DNA from: Candidatus Atribacteria bacterium 1244-E10-H5-B2
Lineage (GTDB): Bacteria; Atribacterota; JS1; SB-45; 34-128
Direction of reading: 5' to 3'
Assembly (NCBI GenBank): GCA_003575245.1
Contig: NMQN01000581.1
Span: 1 to 5,610 of the forward strand
DNA: 5,610 bases
Positions 1 through 4,630 of the stretch are shown here, piece after piece. The notes beneath the pieces are model-generated. The model had not been told where the DNA came from, did no database searches, and saw only the letters and a list, made by a program, of their open reading frames with translations. Positions within the stretch are counted from its first letter, which is position 1. Every line of letters starts with the position of its first letter. A program made the position numbers and the translations under genes.

Positions 1-130
1 CTCCAATATATAAGGCTACTTCGACAGTTTCATTTTTAGGTATTATCTGCCCTATCAACCCTTTACAATGCGGGCAGGTTATAAGATAATCAACCCCCCT
101 AAGCTGTAACATATCTTTGGTAGCTTCCAA
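1..130 (-). CDS. Partial small zinc-ribbon-like protein
   Basis: The first 43 codons of a gene that runs off the left edge. The frame holds a CPHC motif (about residues 20-23, in LITCPHCKGLIGQ), which is half of a typical four-cysteine zinc ribbon; the second cysteine pair would lie outside the window. I chose the TTG at 130 because the sequence AAAGGGGGTGA (146 to 136) matches the full anti-SD complement with one mismatch and its GGGGG core lies 8 nt before this TTG. A GTG at 139 is also in frame and overlaps the ParB-like stop as GTGA, but the SD would then overlap the start itself. It is the last gene of the minus-strand operon seen here and is probably translationally coupled to the ParB-like gene. 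No function can be assigned beyond likely zinc binding. Confidence 0.6.
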   Translation of the reverse strand, partial: MEATKDMLQLRGVDYLITCPHCKGLIGQIIPKNETVEVALYIG

Positions 131-135
131 GTTAC

Positions 136-146
136 TCACCCCCTTT
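136..146 (-). promoter_or_regulatory. Ribosome binding site that decides a TTG start
   Basis: AAAGGGGGTGA on the minus strand. It contains the TGA stop of the upstream ParB-like gene (138 to 136), so a ribosome ending that gene sits on the SD of the next one. Confidence 0.6.
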
Positions 147-726
147 CTTGCTTTAATTTATATGTATTGCCTGTCCTGGCAAAAGCAAATTCGGTATAGC
201 TTTCTTCAAATATTAACCTTAGCATTCTGCCTGTGTTATCATTTTTGCCCTCTTCAAAACTTTCAAACGCGTTTGAAAGTTCAGGCCACTTGATATAAAA
301 TTGAATTGCAAAATAAACAGTTGCGTCACTAACCTTAATATCATCTTCTTGCTCTTTAGAAATTTTATAACGTAAGTCAAGAATGGCAGTATTGTCCATT
401 TGCCCATTACTGCCCTTTTCTAATCTATCTAGTGTTCGCCGTGATATTCCTATTAGATTTGCTATCTTCTCCTGTACCCAGCCCTTCTTCCTTAACTTCT
501 CAATAATCTCTCTTTTTTGTTCAAAACTTAAATTGCGTCTGGCTAAATTAAGGCTGATGCCCAATTCAAGAGCTTTATCTTTATTTAATCGTTTTGTCTC
601 ATAAGGAATATCTTTTATACCCAGTCCCTGAGCAATCTTCTTGCGATGGTATCCATCTATTATTGCCCCATCAGGAAGAATTTTTATAGCTTCTTGGATA
701 CCCTGTTCTTCAATGCTTTCCTTCAA
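136..726 (-). CDS. ParB-like (ParB/Srx fold) DNA-binding protein, main part, frame-broken at its N-terminus
   Basis: The ParB N-terminal domain is recognisable: LKESIEEQGIQEAI, then ILPDGAIIDGYHRKKIAQGLG with the GYHR box at residues 25-28 of this frame. A linker NLARRNLSFEQKREII and a helix-turn-helix (about 83-103, EKIANLIGISRRTLDRL) follow. The C-terminal ~90 residues are not recognised. Phage ParB-like proteins of this build bind DNA; some family members are nucleases or CTPases, and neither activity can be read here. The only start in this frame is TTG 726, which has no SD and falls inside the ParB domain, so the true N-terminus is almost certainly the ORF at 814-737, joined by a one-base shift at 749-752. 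The combined protein would be about 225 aa. It follows the methyltransferase and micro-ORF in one operon. The family call is good; the exact role (regulator, partition-like, nuclease) is open. Confidence 0.8.
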   Translation of the reverse strand: MKESIEEQGIQEAIKILPDGAIIDGYHRKKIAQGLGIKDIPYETKRLNKDKALELGISLNLARRNLSFEQKREIIEKLRKKGWVQEKIANLIGISRRTLDRLEKGSNGQMDNTAILDLRYKISKEQEDDIKVSDATVYFAIQFYIKWPELSNAFESFEEGKNDNTGRMLRLIFEESYTEFAFARTGNTYKLKQERG

Positions 727-736
727 TCTGATGTAA

Positions 737-814
737 TCATCTTGCCCTAAAAGGAGGAAGGATTTCTTTTAATTCTTCCATCTGTTTTGTTTCTCTAATC
801 AATTTTGGTTTCAT
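737..814 (-). pseudogene. Displaced N-terminal segment of the ParB-like gene
   Basis: ATG at 814 has a good SD (AAGGAG, 828 to 823, 8 nt spacing) and encodes [22 protein letters not shown], then RAR and a TGA stop. The run of four T on the coding strand (749-752) is where the frame is lost. With three T it would read KEILPPLGQDDYIRLKESI straight into the main ParB frame, which is exactly the expected LPPL...DYxxLxxSI opening of a ParB domain. So this is the real start of the neighbouring gene, separated by one extra base. Sequencing error, a true inactivating indel or a programmed +1 shift could all explain it. Confidence 0.72.
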
Positions 815-873
815 TTAATTATCTCCTTAATATCTTGTAATGTTATATTTTTTCCATAGCTAACTTGACTCAT
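811..873 (-). CDS. 20-codon micro-ORF linking methyltransferase and ParB-like gene
   Basis: [20 protein letters not shown]. Its ATG (873-871) overlaps the methyltransferase stop as ATGA, and its TGA (813-811) overlaps the ParB-like ATG as ATGA, so the three frames are chained with 4-bp overlaps on both sides. It has no strong SD of its own and contains the AAGGAG that serves the ParB-like gene. It may be a real small protein, a translational-coupling device, or chance; the double overlap is the only support. Confidence 0.4.
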   Translation of the reverse strand: MSQVSYGKNITLQDIKEIIK

Positions 874-1856
874 ATCTCATTGCCCCAACTTACAAATCCT
901 TCTATCTTCCTTCTGTTAAACATATCTAGTCTTCGACCATCTGTTACCCTACGCAATAGTTCATAAAATTCTTCAGGTTTTTCACTATGTCCAGTTCTTT
1001 TCGCACTAAAGCAAGTAAAGAAATTCTTTAAATCTATAAACTTTGGTGCTCCTTCCCTCGCATATAAAATAAATTCACAATTATATTGGGGTAATCCAAA
1101 GGGTTGAAAGCCTCCATCCTTATGCCATACAAAGGTAAGAATATATTTTAGATCCCAGTATTCTATTATATCGATTGCTTCAGGTAAATATTTTTGGGTG
1201 GTCCATAAAAATATATGACAATTATCACTAGCGGGTATTTTTAAATTTCTAATTTTTTCTACATCCCATGTATGATAATTCATTATATCTTGTGTAGGTG
1301 CAACTTCTCTATCTATTTTTTCTATCGGCCAGGGAGGGTCAATTACAATTACATCGAAAGTTCCTTCCGGTAATTCTGGCGTTTCTGTAGTTTCCCTTTC
1401 TTCCTTTTTTCTAAATGCTTTAACTTTTAGCCATGCTCTAAAGGGTGTAGGTATATCACCCATCTCTATTGCTTCGTCTATTACTTCATTCACCTGTTCC
1501 GTATAGTCGCATAATGCTTTAGCGCGCATGGATTCATTTCGAGTAATTCCATAATCTTCTAAAACCGTCAAGCTAGCTTGACGGTTTTTTGGCCTTCCCC
1601 CTTCTGAAGGGAATAGTTCCTTCAACATTCCTCCAAATTGTTGTTCGTAGTCTATAATCGTTATTCCATGCTGTTGTCCTTGTTCTAACAATTCTGCTTT
1701 TCTTTGCATAAAGTCATCATTTAAACTTTGCGTTTTACTAAATGCTTGCAATGCTTTTCTATAAACTTCTAATCCAGCTCTTCCAATAATTATTTTTTTA
1801 TGCAATTCTTCAATAGTAGCTGGTAATTGTTTGTTTACTTTAACTATTTGGTTCAT
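870..1856 (-). CDS. MT-A70 family DNA N6-adenine methyltransferase with N-terminal phage-type domain
   Basis: 328 aa. The catalytic DPPW motif is at residues 173-176 ([14 protein letters not shown]). It is followed by the family's [15 protein letters not shown] stretch (about 214-228), [10 protein letters not shown] (260-269), [18 protein letters not shown] (287-304) and the closing RLDMFNRR...GFVSWGNE (309-327). The set is complete, so the enzyme should be active: S-adenosylmethionine-dependent methylation of adenine N6, in phages usually on DNA. The N-terminal ~160 residues hold a helical region and a GGRPK...[14 protein letters not shown] module like those fused to methyltransferases and ParB-like proteins in phages, probably for DNA binding. 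ATG 1856 has an excellent SD (AAAGGAGGT, 1870-1862). The stop overlaps the micro-ORF start. No restriction endonuclease gene lies beside it, so it looks like an orphan phage methylase for self-protection or regulation. The target site cannot be read from sequence. Confidence 0.9.
   Translation of the reverse strand: MNQIVKVNKQLPATIEELHKKIIIGRAGLEVYRKALQAFSKTQSLNDDFMQRKAELLEQGQQHGITIIDYEQQFGGMLKELFPSEGGRPKNRQASLTVLEDYGITRNESMRAKALCDYTEQVNEVIDEAIEMGDIPTPFRAWLKVKAFRKKEERETTETPELPEGTFDVIVIDPPWPIEKIDREVAPTQDIMNYHTWDVEKIRNLKIPASDNCHIFLWTTQKYLPEAIDIIEYWDLKYILTFVWHKDGGFQPFGLPQYNCEFILYAREGAPKFIDLKNFFTCFSAKRTGHSEKPEEFYELLRRVTDGRRLDMFNRRKIEGFVSWGNEI
1561..1588. repeat. Perfect 28-bp palindrome inside the methyltransferase gene
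   Basis: The 14-base half AAAACCGTCAAGCT is followed immediately by its exact reverse complement. It encodes the linker [10 protein letters not shown] around residues 90-99, just before the YGITRNESM module. On the plus strand it is followed by more T (1589-1590), and on the coding strand the stem ends in TTTT. A second inverted repeat, CCCTTC-t-GAAGGG, sits next to it at 1599-1611. See findings. Confidence 0.75.
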
Positions 1857-1875
1857 TTTTTACCTCCTTTTTTTG

Positions 1876-1974
1876 TTAAAAGGGTAACCTCATCTGACCT
1901 TGAGATTCTAACTTTTCCCTGATAATAGTAGCTTCAGTTTTATTCCGTTTTGCTTCTTCTTCCTTCCACGCTTT
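1876..1974 (-). pseudogene. Displaced C-terminal segment of the metallopeptidase gene
   Basis: A frame of 32 codons (KAWKEEEAKRNK... to ...GQMRLPF) without a start codon. It begins at the A5 run (1972-1976) in the tail of the metallopeptidase and ends at TAA 1878-1876, just upstream of the methyltransferase SD. With A4 instead of A5 the metallopeptidase would read MRKLPLLKAWKEEEAKRNK and run on to this stop, about 282 aa in all, which closes the otherwise empty gap to the methyltransferase. The highly charged, helix-like composition reads as real coding sequence. Confidence 0.6.
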
Positions 1975-2725
1975 TTAGGAGAGGCAATTTCCGCATTTCT
2001 GTAGCAACTGCCCTGGCTTCATTATGGTTGAAGAATAAATGTTTACGGCCAGCACTATCAATGTAACTTCTATATATTCCCATACCAGTAGCTACTTCTT
2101 TTATGACACAATGTACCTTCCATTTACACGGTGAATCTGCCCACACCAATTTTGTAATATCATCAATACCGTGCTGACCACCACACTTTTTGGCTCGGAT
2201 ATCTTTTACCCTCCTACTTTCAAATCTGCCAAAAGTGTTATCCCTTATTTTACCCCTCCTTAAAATGTAGATGCCAGGGAGCCCACCTATCCACCCTTCC
2301 GGTTGGCCAAGCCTATTATCCCTACTAGCTATCTTCTCAATTGCCTGGTCCCTCCAATCATCTGCAAGTTTCTCGATGTAGTCATGGCTTTTTGAATCAT
2401 GCTCGTATCTTTGATGATATGTTTCAGAAACTAATTCATTAGTCACAATATGCCCAATTTCGTGGAGTATTGTCCTGAGAAACCCAAGCCAATAACAAAA
2501 ACTTTGTGTGCCAGAGTATGCATTACTATTGTCACTTATTATCACAGTAGGAAAGAGTTCCATTATATAATAGTTATTATCACAACCGACCCGACCCTTG
2601 GCCCCTTTTCCCTTACTATTGTTAAAAGAAATAATCTTTAAGTCCTTTGAAATCTCTGGAGGTGTTATCTGATAAACCAGCTCAGGCAACCCCCTAGGCA
2701 ACATCTTTTCACCGTAACATTCCAT
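1940..2725 (-). CDS. Putative zinc metallopeptidase (HEIGH motif), uncharacterised
   Basis: 261 aa in the frame as given. The zinc-peptidase signature HEIGH is at residues 88-92 in a hydrophobic helix (FLRTILHEIGHIVTNEL), and a candidate third ligand, E118, sits in YIEKLADDW. That spacing and the E..ADxW pattern recall gluzincin/ImmA-IrrE-type peptidases, but the N-terminal part is not recognisably ImmA. After residue ~135 comes a separate basic region with two cysteines (C181, C200) and a C-terminal domain that I do not recognise. There is no signal peptide or membrane segment, so it should act in the cytoplasm. ATG 2725 has SD AAAGGAG about 8 nt upstream. The last ~13 residues (SVEGRRSKTE) are probably out of frame; the natural end is likely at 1876. 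If it is ImmA-like, it could cleave a repressor such as the XRE protein of this window, which is inference only. Confidence 0.7.
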   Translation of the reverse strand: MECYGEKMLPRGLPELVYQITPPEISKDLKIISFNNSKGKGAKGRVGCDNNYYIMELFPTVIISDNSNAYSGTQSFCYWLGFLRTILHEIGHIVTNELVSETYHQRYEHDSKSHDYIEKLADDWRDQAIEKIASRDNRLGQPEGWIGGLPGIYILRRGKIRDNTFGRFESRRVKDIRAKKCGGQHGIDDITKLVWADSPCKWKVHCVIKEVATGMGIYRSYIDSAGRKHLFFNHNEARAVATEMRKLPLLKSVEGRRSKTE

Positions 2726-2778
2726 AAAGTGCTCCTTTTATTAATTATTTAACTTCTCCTATATCCTGGTCTTTTAAT

Positions 2779-2796
2779 AAATCCCAAATCTGACCC
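2779..2796. repeat. 18-bp imperfect repeat, copy 1
   Basis: AAATCCCAAATCTGACCC, matching 16 of 18 bases with 3313-3330 in the same orientation. Both copies lie in noncoding stretches upstream of a minus-strand gene (the metallopeptidase here, the PC4-like gene there), 54 and 63 bp before the start codons. Confidence 0.5.
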
Positions 2797-2813
2797 TATA
2801 AAAAGCCATTTTT

Positions 2814-2838
2814 AAAAGGATAACTATCCCTTTTTTTT
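2814..2838 (+). terminator. Weak hairpin with T8 tract at the end of the 55-aa gene
   Basis: AAAAGGATA-ac-TATCC followed by C and eight T on the plus strand. It overlaps the TAG stop of the minus-strand 55-aa gene. The T8 tract favours plus-strand termination, yet no plus-strand gene is seen here; in the minus direction the U-tract is only four. It may be incidental. Confidence 0.25.
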
Positions 2839-2991
2839 ATTATAATGAAGCGCTTTAGCCTTAGCCTCACACTTATTCGCTATTAAAAGATAAAATTCTC
2901 TTTCATCAATAACATTCTGCTTAGACTGCTCCACCATTAATTTATAAAACTTATCAAATTCATTCAGAAAATTTAATCTTTTTGGATACAT
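2824..2991 (-). CDS. Hypothetical 55-aa protein
   Basis: An ATG start with AGGAG 9 nt upstream (3005-3001) opens a clean 55-codon frame beginning MYPKRLNFLNEFDKFYKLMV, ending KAKALHYNKKKG and TAG. The protein is Lys-rich and mostly helical in pattern, with no membrane segment and a single cysteine in NKCEAKAKAL. It lies between the PC4-like and metallopeptidase genes, about 55 nt after the former, in the same operon direction. I do not recognise the family. Good SD, codon use and operon position make it likely real. Confidence 0.6.
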   Translation of the reverse strand: MYPKRLNFLNEFDKFYKLMVEQSKQNVIDEREFYLLIANKCEAKAKALHYNKKKG

Positions 2992-3035
2992 TTATTCAAT
3001 CTCCTCTCTTATCCCCAAATTATCTTGTGCGTTGG

Positions 3036-3050
3036 ATAATCTTAGATTAT
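3036..3050. promoter_or_regulatory. 15-bp palindrome at the end of the PC4-like gene, possible operator
   Basis: ATAATCT-t-AGATTAT, perfect 7+7. It covers the stop codon of the PC4-like gene. The 11-mer GGATAATCTTA that includes its left half occurs again on the minus strand at 4100-4090, at the end of the XRE gene, and a CTTAGATT half lies at 4317-4324. Shared half-sites could be XRE binding sites; low certainty. Confidence 0.3.
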
Positions 3051-3250
3051 TCGTCTTCCAATCTTTTAATCATCTTCACAAAATCATCCAGCCATTCCGC
3101 ATCAAAGTTTATGCCCTTTTTTGTGGCTATATATTTATCATCAACTTTGATGAATTGCCTTAAATCGATACGTTCACTCCCCCGAAATTCACCTATCGAC
3201 AAAATAAGTTTTTTATTATCAGTAATTTCTAATTCTGCTAATTGCCTCAT
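3047..3250 (-). CDS. PC4/YdbC-like single-stranded DNA-binding protein
   Basis: 67 aa, the usual length for bacterial single-domain PC4 (transcriptional coactivator p15) proteins. The pattern is clear: a beta strand KKLILSIGEFRG, then SERIDLRQFIKVDDKY, the TKKGINF signature (about 44-50) and a C-terminal helix AEWLDDFVKMIKRLEDE. Family members dimerise, bind single-stranded DNA non-specifically and are linked to replication, recombination or transcription. ATG 3250 has AAAGGGG 10 nt upstream. Its place directly after the initiator-like gene and its origin-like repeats suggests it coats or remodels ssDNA during replication of the element. The family call is firm, the exact role inferred. Confidence 0.82.
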   Translation of the reverse strand: MRQLAELEITDNKKLILSIGEFRGSERIDLRQFIKVDDKYIATKKGINFDAEWLDDFVKMIKRLEDE

Positions 3251-3312
3251 TATCAGATTGCCCCTTTTTTATTAAATTAATTACCTAAACAAAAAAACAT
3301 GATGAGTTTCTC

Positions 3313-3330
3313 AAATCCCATATCCGACCC
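3313..3330. repeat. 18-bp imperfect repeat, copy 2
   Basis: AAATCCCATATCCGACCC, the partner of 2779-2796 with two mismatches. It lies upstream of the PC4-like gene, between the AT-rich stretch and its start. Confidence 0.5.
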
Positions 3331-3416
3331 AGTTATTGATTTTTTCTTATTCTAAGATAGATACTAAGAAAAAAGAGCTAAGAAAAATACTACCTACTAT
3401 TAACTACTACTACGCT
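3331..3416. other. AT-rich stretch beside the repeats, possible duplex-unwinding element
   Basis: A noncoding run of A/T with CTAAGA three times (around 3352-3382) and a TACTAC-rich segment, directly next to the three GGGTCAAC repeats. An AT-rich flank next to iterons in or behind an initiator gene is the classic arrangement of lambda-like origins. No protein was found here in any frame. Confidence 0.4.
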
Positions 3417-3495
3417 TATAAGGGTCAACTTTTGACCCCCTCATAGGGCCAACTTTTGACTTTTTGCCCTGCCTATAAGGGTCAACTTTTACCCC
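3400..3495 (-). pseudogene. Displaced C-terminal frame of the initiator-like gene, encoding DPY repeats
   Basis: A 31-codon frame GVKVDPYRQGKKSKVGPM then RGSKVDPYKRSSS, ending at TAA 3402-3400, with no start. The peptide unit xKVDPY/xKVGPM occurs three times, once per DNA repeat. To join the upstream gene (stop at 3506) two single-base losses are needed, in the A5 run (3511-3515) and the C4 run (3492-3495); the bridge would then read PNPYRKNVRAYKGVKVDPY. This tail is likely part of the original protein, but needing two changes makes it less certain than the other splits. Confidence 0.5.
3417..3495. repeat. Three iteron-like repeats at the end of the initiator gene
   Basis: The unit TATAAGGGTCAACTTTTGAC begins at 3417, as TCATAGGGCCAACTTTTGAC at 3441, and as TATAAGGGTCAACTTTTACC at 3474. 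The GGGTC/GGGCC cores start at 3422, 3446 and 3479, so spacing is 24 and 33 bp. Copy 1 is itself an inverted repeat, GGGTCAA-ctt-TTGACCC. Copy 3 lies in a 9-bp stem CTATAAGGG/CCCTTATAG (3473-3481 with 3493-3501). Likely initiator binding sites. Confidence 0.6.
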
Positions 3496-3505
3496 TTATA
3501 GGCTC

Positions 3506-3997
3506 TCACATTTTTCTATAAGGATTAGGGATAACGAAAGTTACTTTATTGTCTAGACCAACCACAATTTTATTTTCTTTAATTAACCAGGACCGGGCAG
3601 TATCCCACCGATTGACAGTTATACATCTTCTTCTTTTAGTTAGGCTTCCACCAGGAAAGAGATGACTTGATATAACGTGATAAAATTTTAATTCTCTAAT
3701 TGCTTTTTTAACTGTGCCTTTAGAAATTCCCGAATATTTTCCAATCATTTCACTAGTGATTGTGGTGTTCCTAAATCTCTTAAGAAAACTACAAATAGTA
3801 TTTAAAACTTTAACTGTATTGCCATTTAATAAACCGATAATACCCGAATATACAAACCCCCGAGCATAAGCGGTAAATGGCTCTTTCTTACGTCCTATAA
3901 CCCACTCTCCGGCTTCATTTAATTCCTCTAACCCCTGGACTATCTCTGGGTATAGTCTTGCTTCTTTTTCTTCCCTCTCTTTAAAAAAGTCTGTCAC
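3506..3997 (-). CDS. Winged-helix replication-initiator/replisome-organiser-like protein
   Basis: 163 aa as given. After a charged N-terminal helix, residues ~61-135 form a winged helix-turn-helix: NTVKVLNTICSFLKRF, TITSEMIGKYSGISKGTVKKAIREL (recognition helix ~92-103), then a strand-rich wing with KRRRCITVNRW. This matches the HTH domains of phage replisome organisers and initiators. The start is GTG 3997. The only SD is AAAGGA at 4014-4009, 11 nt away and inside a hairpin arm, which suggests translational control. The C-terminus (NPYRKM) is abrupt; the natural tail with DPY repeats seems displaced (3400-3495), and that segment carries iteron-like DNA repeats. The position after a Cro-like gene and before a PC4-like protein fits replication of a phage or plasmid-like element. 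An ordinary wHTH regulator is the alternative. Confidence 0.6.
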   Translation of the reverse strand: MTDFFKEREEKEARLYPEIVQGLEELNEAGEWVIGRKKEPFTAYARGFVYSGIIGLLNGNTVKVLNTICSFLKRFRNTTITSEMIGKYSGISKGTVKKAIRELKFYHVISSHLFPGGSLTKRRRCITVNRWDTARSWLIKENKIVVGLDNKVTFVIPNPYRKM

Positions 3998-4003
3998 GCA
4001 ATC

Positions 4004-4051
4004 ACCAGTCCTTTAACCGGCAGAGGAAAGGACTGGTAAATCCCCTGCCGG
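4004..4051 (-). promoter_or_regulatory. Interleaved hairpins that can hide the initiator's ribosome binding site
   Basis: On the minus-strand mRNA the order is A5' CCGGCAGGGG (4051-4042), B5' ACCAGTCCTTT (4037-4027), A3' CCTCTGCCGG (4026-4017), B3' AAAGGACTGGT (4014-4004). B is a perfect 11-bp stem whose 3' arm contains the SD AAAGGA of the initiator-like gene. A is 9 of 10 bp and uses the loop of B. The two stems interleave; with only 0-4 nt linkers a full pseudoknot looks strained, so they are probably alternatives: A leaves the SD free, B buries it. The base pairing is seen; the switch is inference. Confidence 0.55.
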
Positions 4052-4056
4052 CCATC

Positions 4057-4090
4057 AAGTGACCGTTAAGAAGACCAACCTCGGTCACTT
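4057..4090. repeat. 9-bp inverted repeat between XRE and initiator genes
   Basis: AAGTGACCG (4057-4065) and CGGTCACTT (4082-4090), perfect, 16-nt spacer. In RNA it forms a hairpin just upstream of the SD-controlling structure; in DNA it could be an operator for the XRE protein. No U-tract follows, so it is not an intrinsic terminator. Confidence 0.45.
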
Positions 4091-4099
4091 AAGATTATC

Positions 4100-4348
4100 C
4101 TAATATCTATATTTCTTCATTAATTCTTCTTTTTTTCTTTCGAAAAAATTATCGGATTTTTCTCTTAATTCATTATTACCAACCTTGAAAATTCCAGCTA
4201 TTTCGTTAATAATATAATTAGGTATATGGATGGCTCCGGTTTCAAAGGCACTGAGAGTGGCCTGATTAATTTTTAATATCTTAGAAAGTTGAAATTGTGT
4301 CATTCTTTTGTTTATTCTTAGATTTCTAACCGGATGTTCTCCTTTCAA
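4100..4348 (-). CDS. XRE-family (Cro/CI-like) helix-turn-helix regulator
   Basis: 82 aa. A single HTH_3 domain spans about residues 7-55: RNLRINKRMTQFQLSKILKI, then NQATLSAFETGAIHIPN and INEIAGIFKV. This is the classic pattern MTQxxLSKxLxxxxxTLSxxExG. A short charged helix (FFERKKEELMKKY) ends the protein and may help dimerise. No peptidase or oligomerisation domain follows, so it is Cro-sized rather than a full CI repressor. The start TTG 4348 is chosen because AAGGGAGGTG (4365-4356) ends 7 nt before it. Upstream lie a terminator-like hairpin (4379-4407) and a strong promoter (4657-4629), giving a leader of about 270 nt; downstream is the initiator gene. It probably regulates its own operon and thereby replication of the element. 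Confidence 0.85.
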   Translation of the reverse strand: MKGEHPVRNLRINKRMTQFQLSKILKINQATLSAFETGAIHIPNYIINEIAGIFKVGNNELREKSDNFFERKKEELMKKYRY

Positions 4349-4378
4349 TTTTTTTCACCTCCCTTCAGATAAAAAATA

Positions 4379-4407
4379 AACCTCCTTGGGAGTACCCAAA
4401 GGAGGTT
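4379..4407 (-). terminator. Terminator-like hairpin in the XRE leader, probably bidirectional
   Basis: AACCTCCTT-GGG-agta-CCC-a-AAGGAGGTT: 12 bp with one bulged base. On the minus strand it is followed by TATTTTTTAT, on the plus strand by AAAATTTTTT. It stands 30 nt before the XRE start and between the XRE gene and its best promoter, so on the minus strand it would work as an attenuator. A second copy of the CCTCCTT arm lies upstream in the leader (4480-4467). Confidence 0.65.
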
Positions 4408-4434
4408 AAAATTTTTTCTCAGTTTCTTTAAAAT

Positions 4435-4463
4435 TTGCAAATTCTGGACAAATATTATAAAAT
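4435..4463 (+). promoter_or_regulatory. Candidate plus-strand promoter
   Basis: TTGCAA, 17 nt, TAAAAT (4 of 6 and 5 of 6 to the sigma-A consensus), start expected near 4470. Moderate match in AT-rich DNA; supported mainly by the terminator 150 nt downstream. Confidence 0.35.
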
Positions 4464-4469
4464 TATAAA

Positions 4470-4630
4470 AGGAGGTTTAAAAATACTAAGAAAAACTGTC
4501 CCCTATCCCCCCGCATTATCGTGTAGATATTCTGCTGGGAGATGGGTGCACTAAAGAAAAATATTTGTTCTTTGAGCCTCTCAAGAGGCCTGAGATTCCT
4601 ATTTTTTTAAGAACTTCAGGCCTCTTTTAT
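4470..4630 (+). ncRNA. Candidate ~160-nt antisense RNA to the XRE leader
   Basis: Bounded by the promoter at 4435-4463 and the terminator at 4583-4628. It contains no ORF with a credible start, although it opens with an SD-like AAAGGAGGTTT that has no start codon at useful distance. It would be fully complementary to the first ~150 nt of a minus-strand XRE transcript begun near 4622. The arrangement resembles antisense-controlled attenuators such as those of pT181 and pIP501. No sequence family recognised. Confidence 0.35.
4583..4628 (+). terminator. Intrinsic terminator, plus strand
   Basis: AAGAGGCCTGA (4583-4593) pairs perfectly with TCAGGCCTCTT (4616-4626), 22-nt loop, followed by TTATTATAT. 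The 5' arm can also pair with GCCTCT just upstream (4576-4581), a possible competing anti-terminator stem. Confidence 0.6.

Noticed and set aside
383..604. Plus-strand ORF of 73 codons
   Set aside because: Shadow of the ParB-like gene; no SD and no recognisable pattern.
1884..1900. Third copy of the GGGTC..GAT repeat upstream of the methyltransferase
   Set aside because: Matches only a short part of the 18-mer and lies in the displaced metallopeptidase coding tail.
2982..3275. Plus-strand ORF of 97 codons
   Set aside because: Antisense to the well-supported PC4-like gene, with no SD and a Ser/Leu/Ile-rich shadow composition.
3300..3330. TGAG-aaa-CTCA hairpin followed by T7 on the minus strand
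   Set aside because: Only a 4-bp stem; too weak to call a terminator.
3417..3495. CRISPR array
   Set aside because: Three diverged copies, unequal spacing, spacers shorter than repeats, and the repeats are readable as protein; no cas genes.
4501..4560. Mobile-element end or attachment site around CTGTCCCCTATCCCCCC
   Set aside because: No inverted partner, target duplication or recombinase gene in the window.
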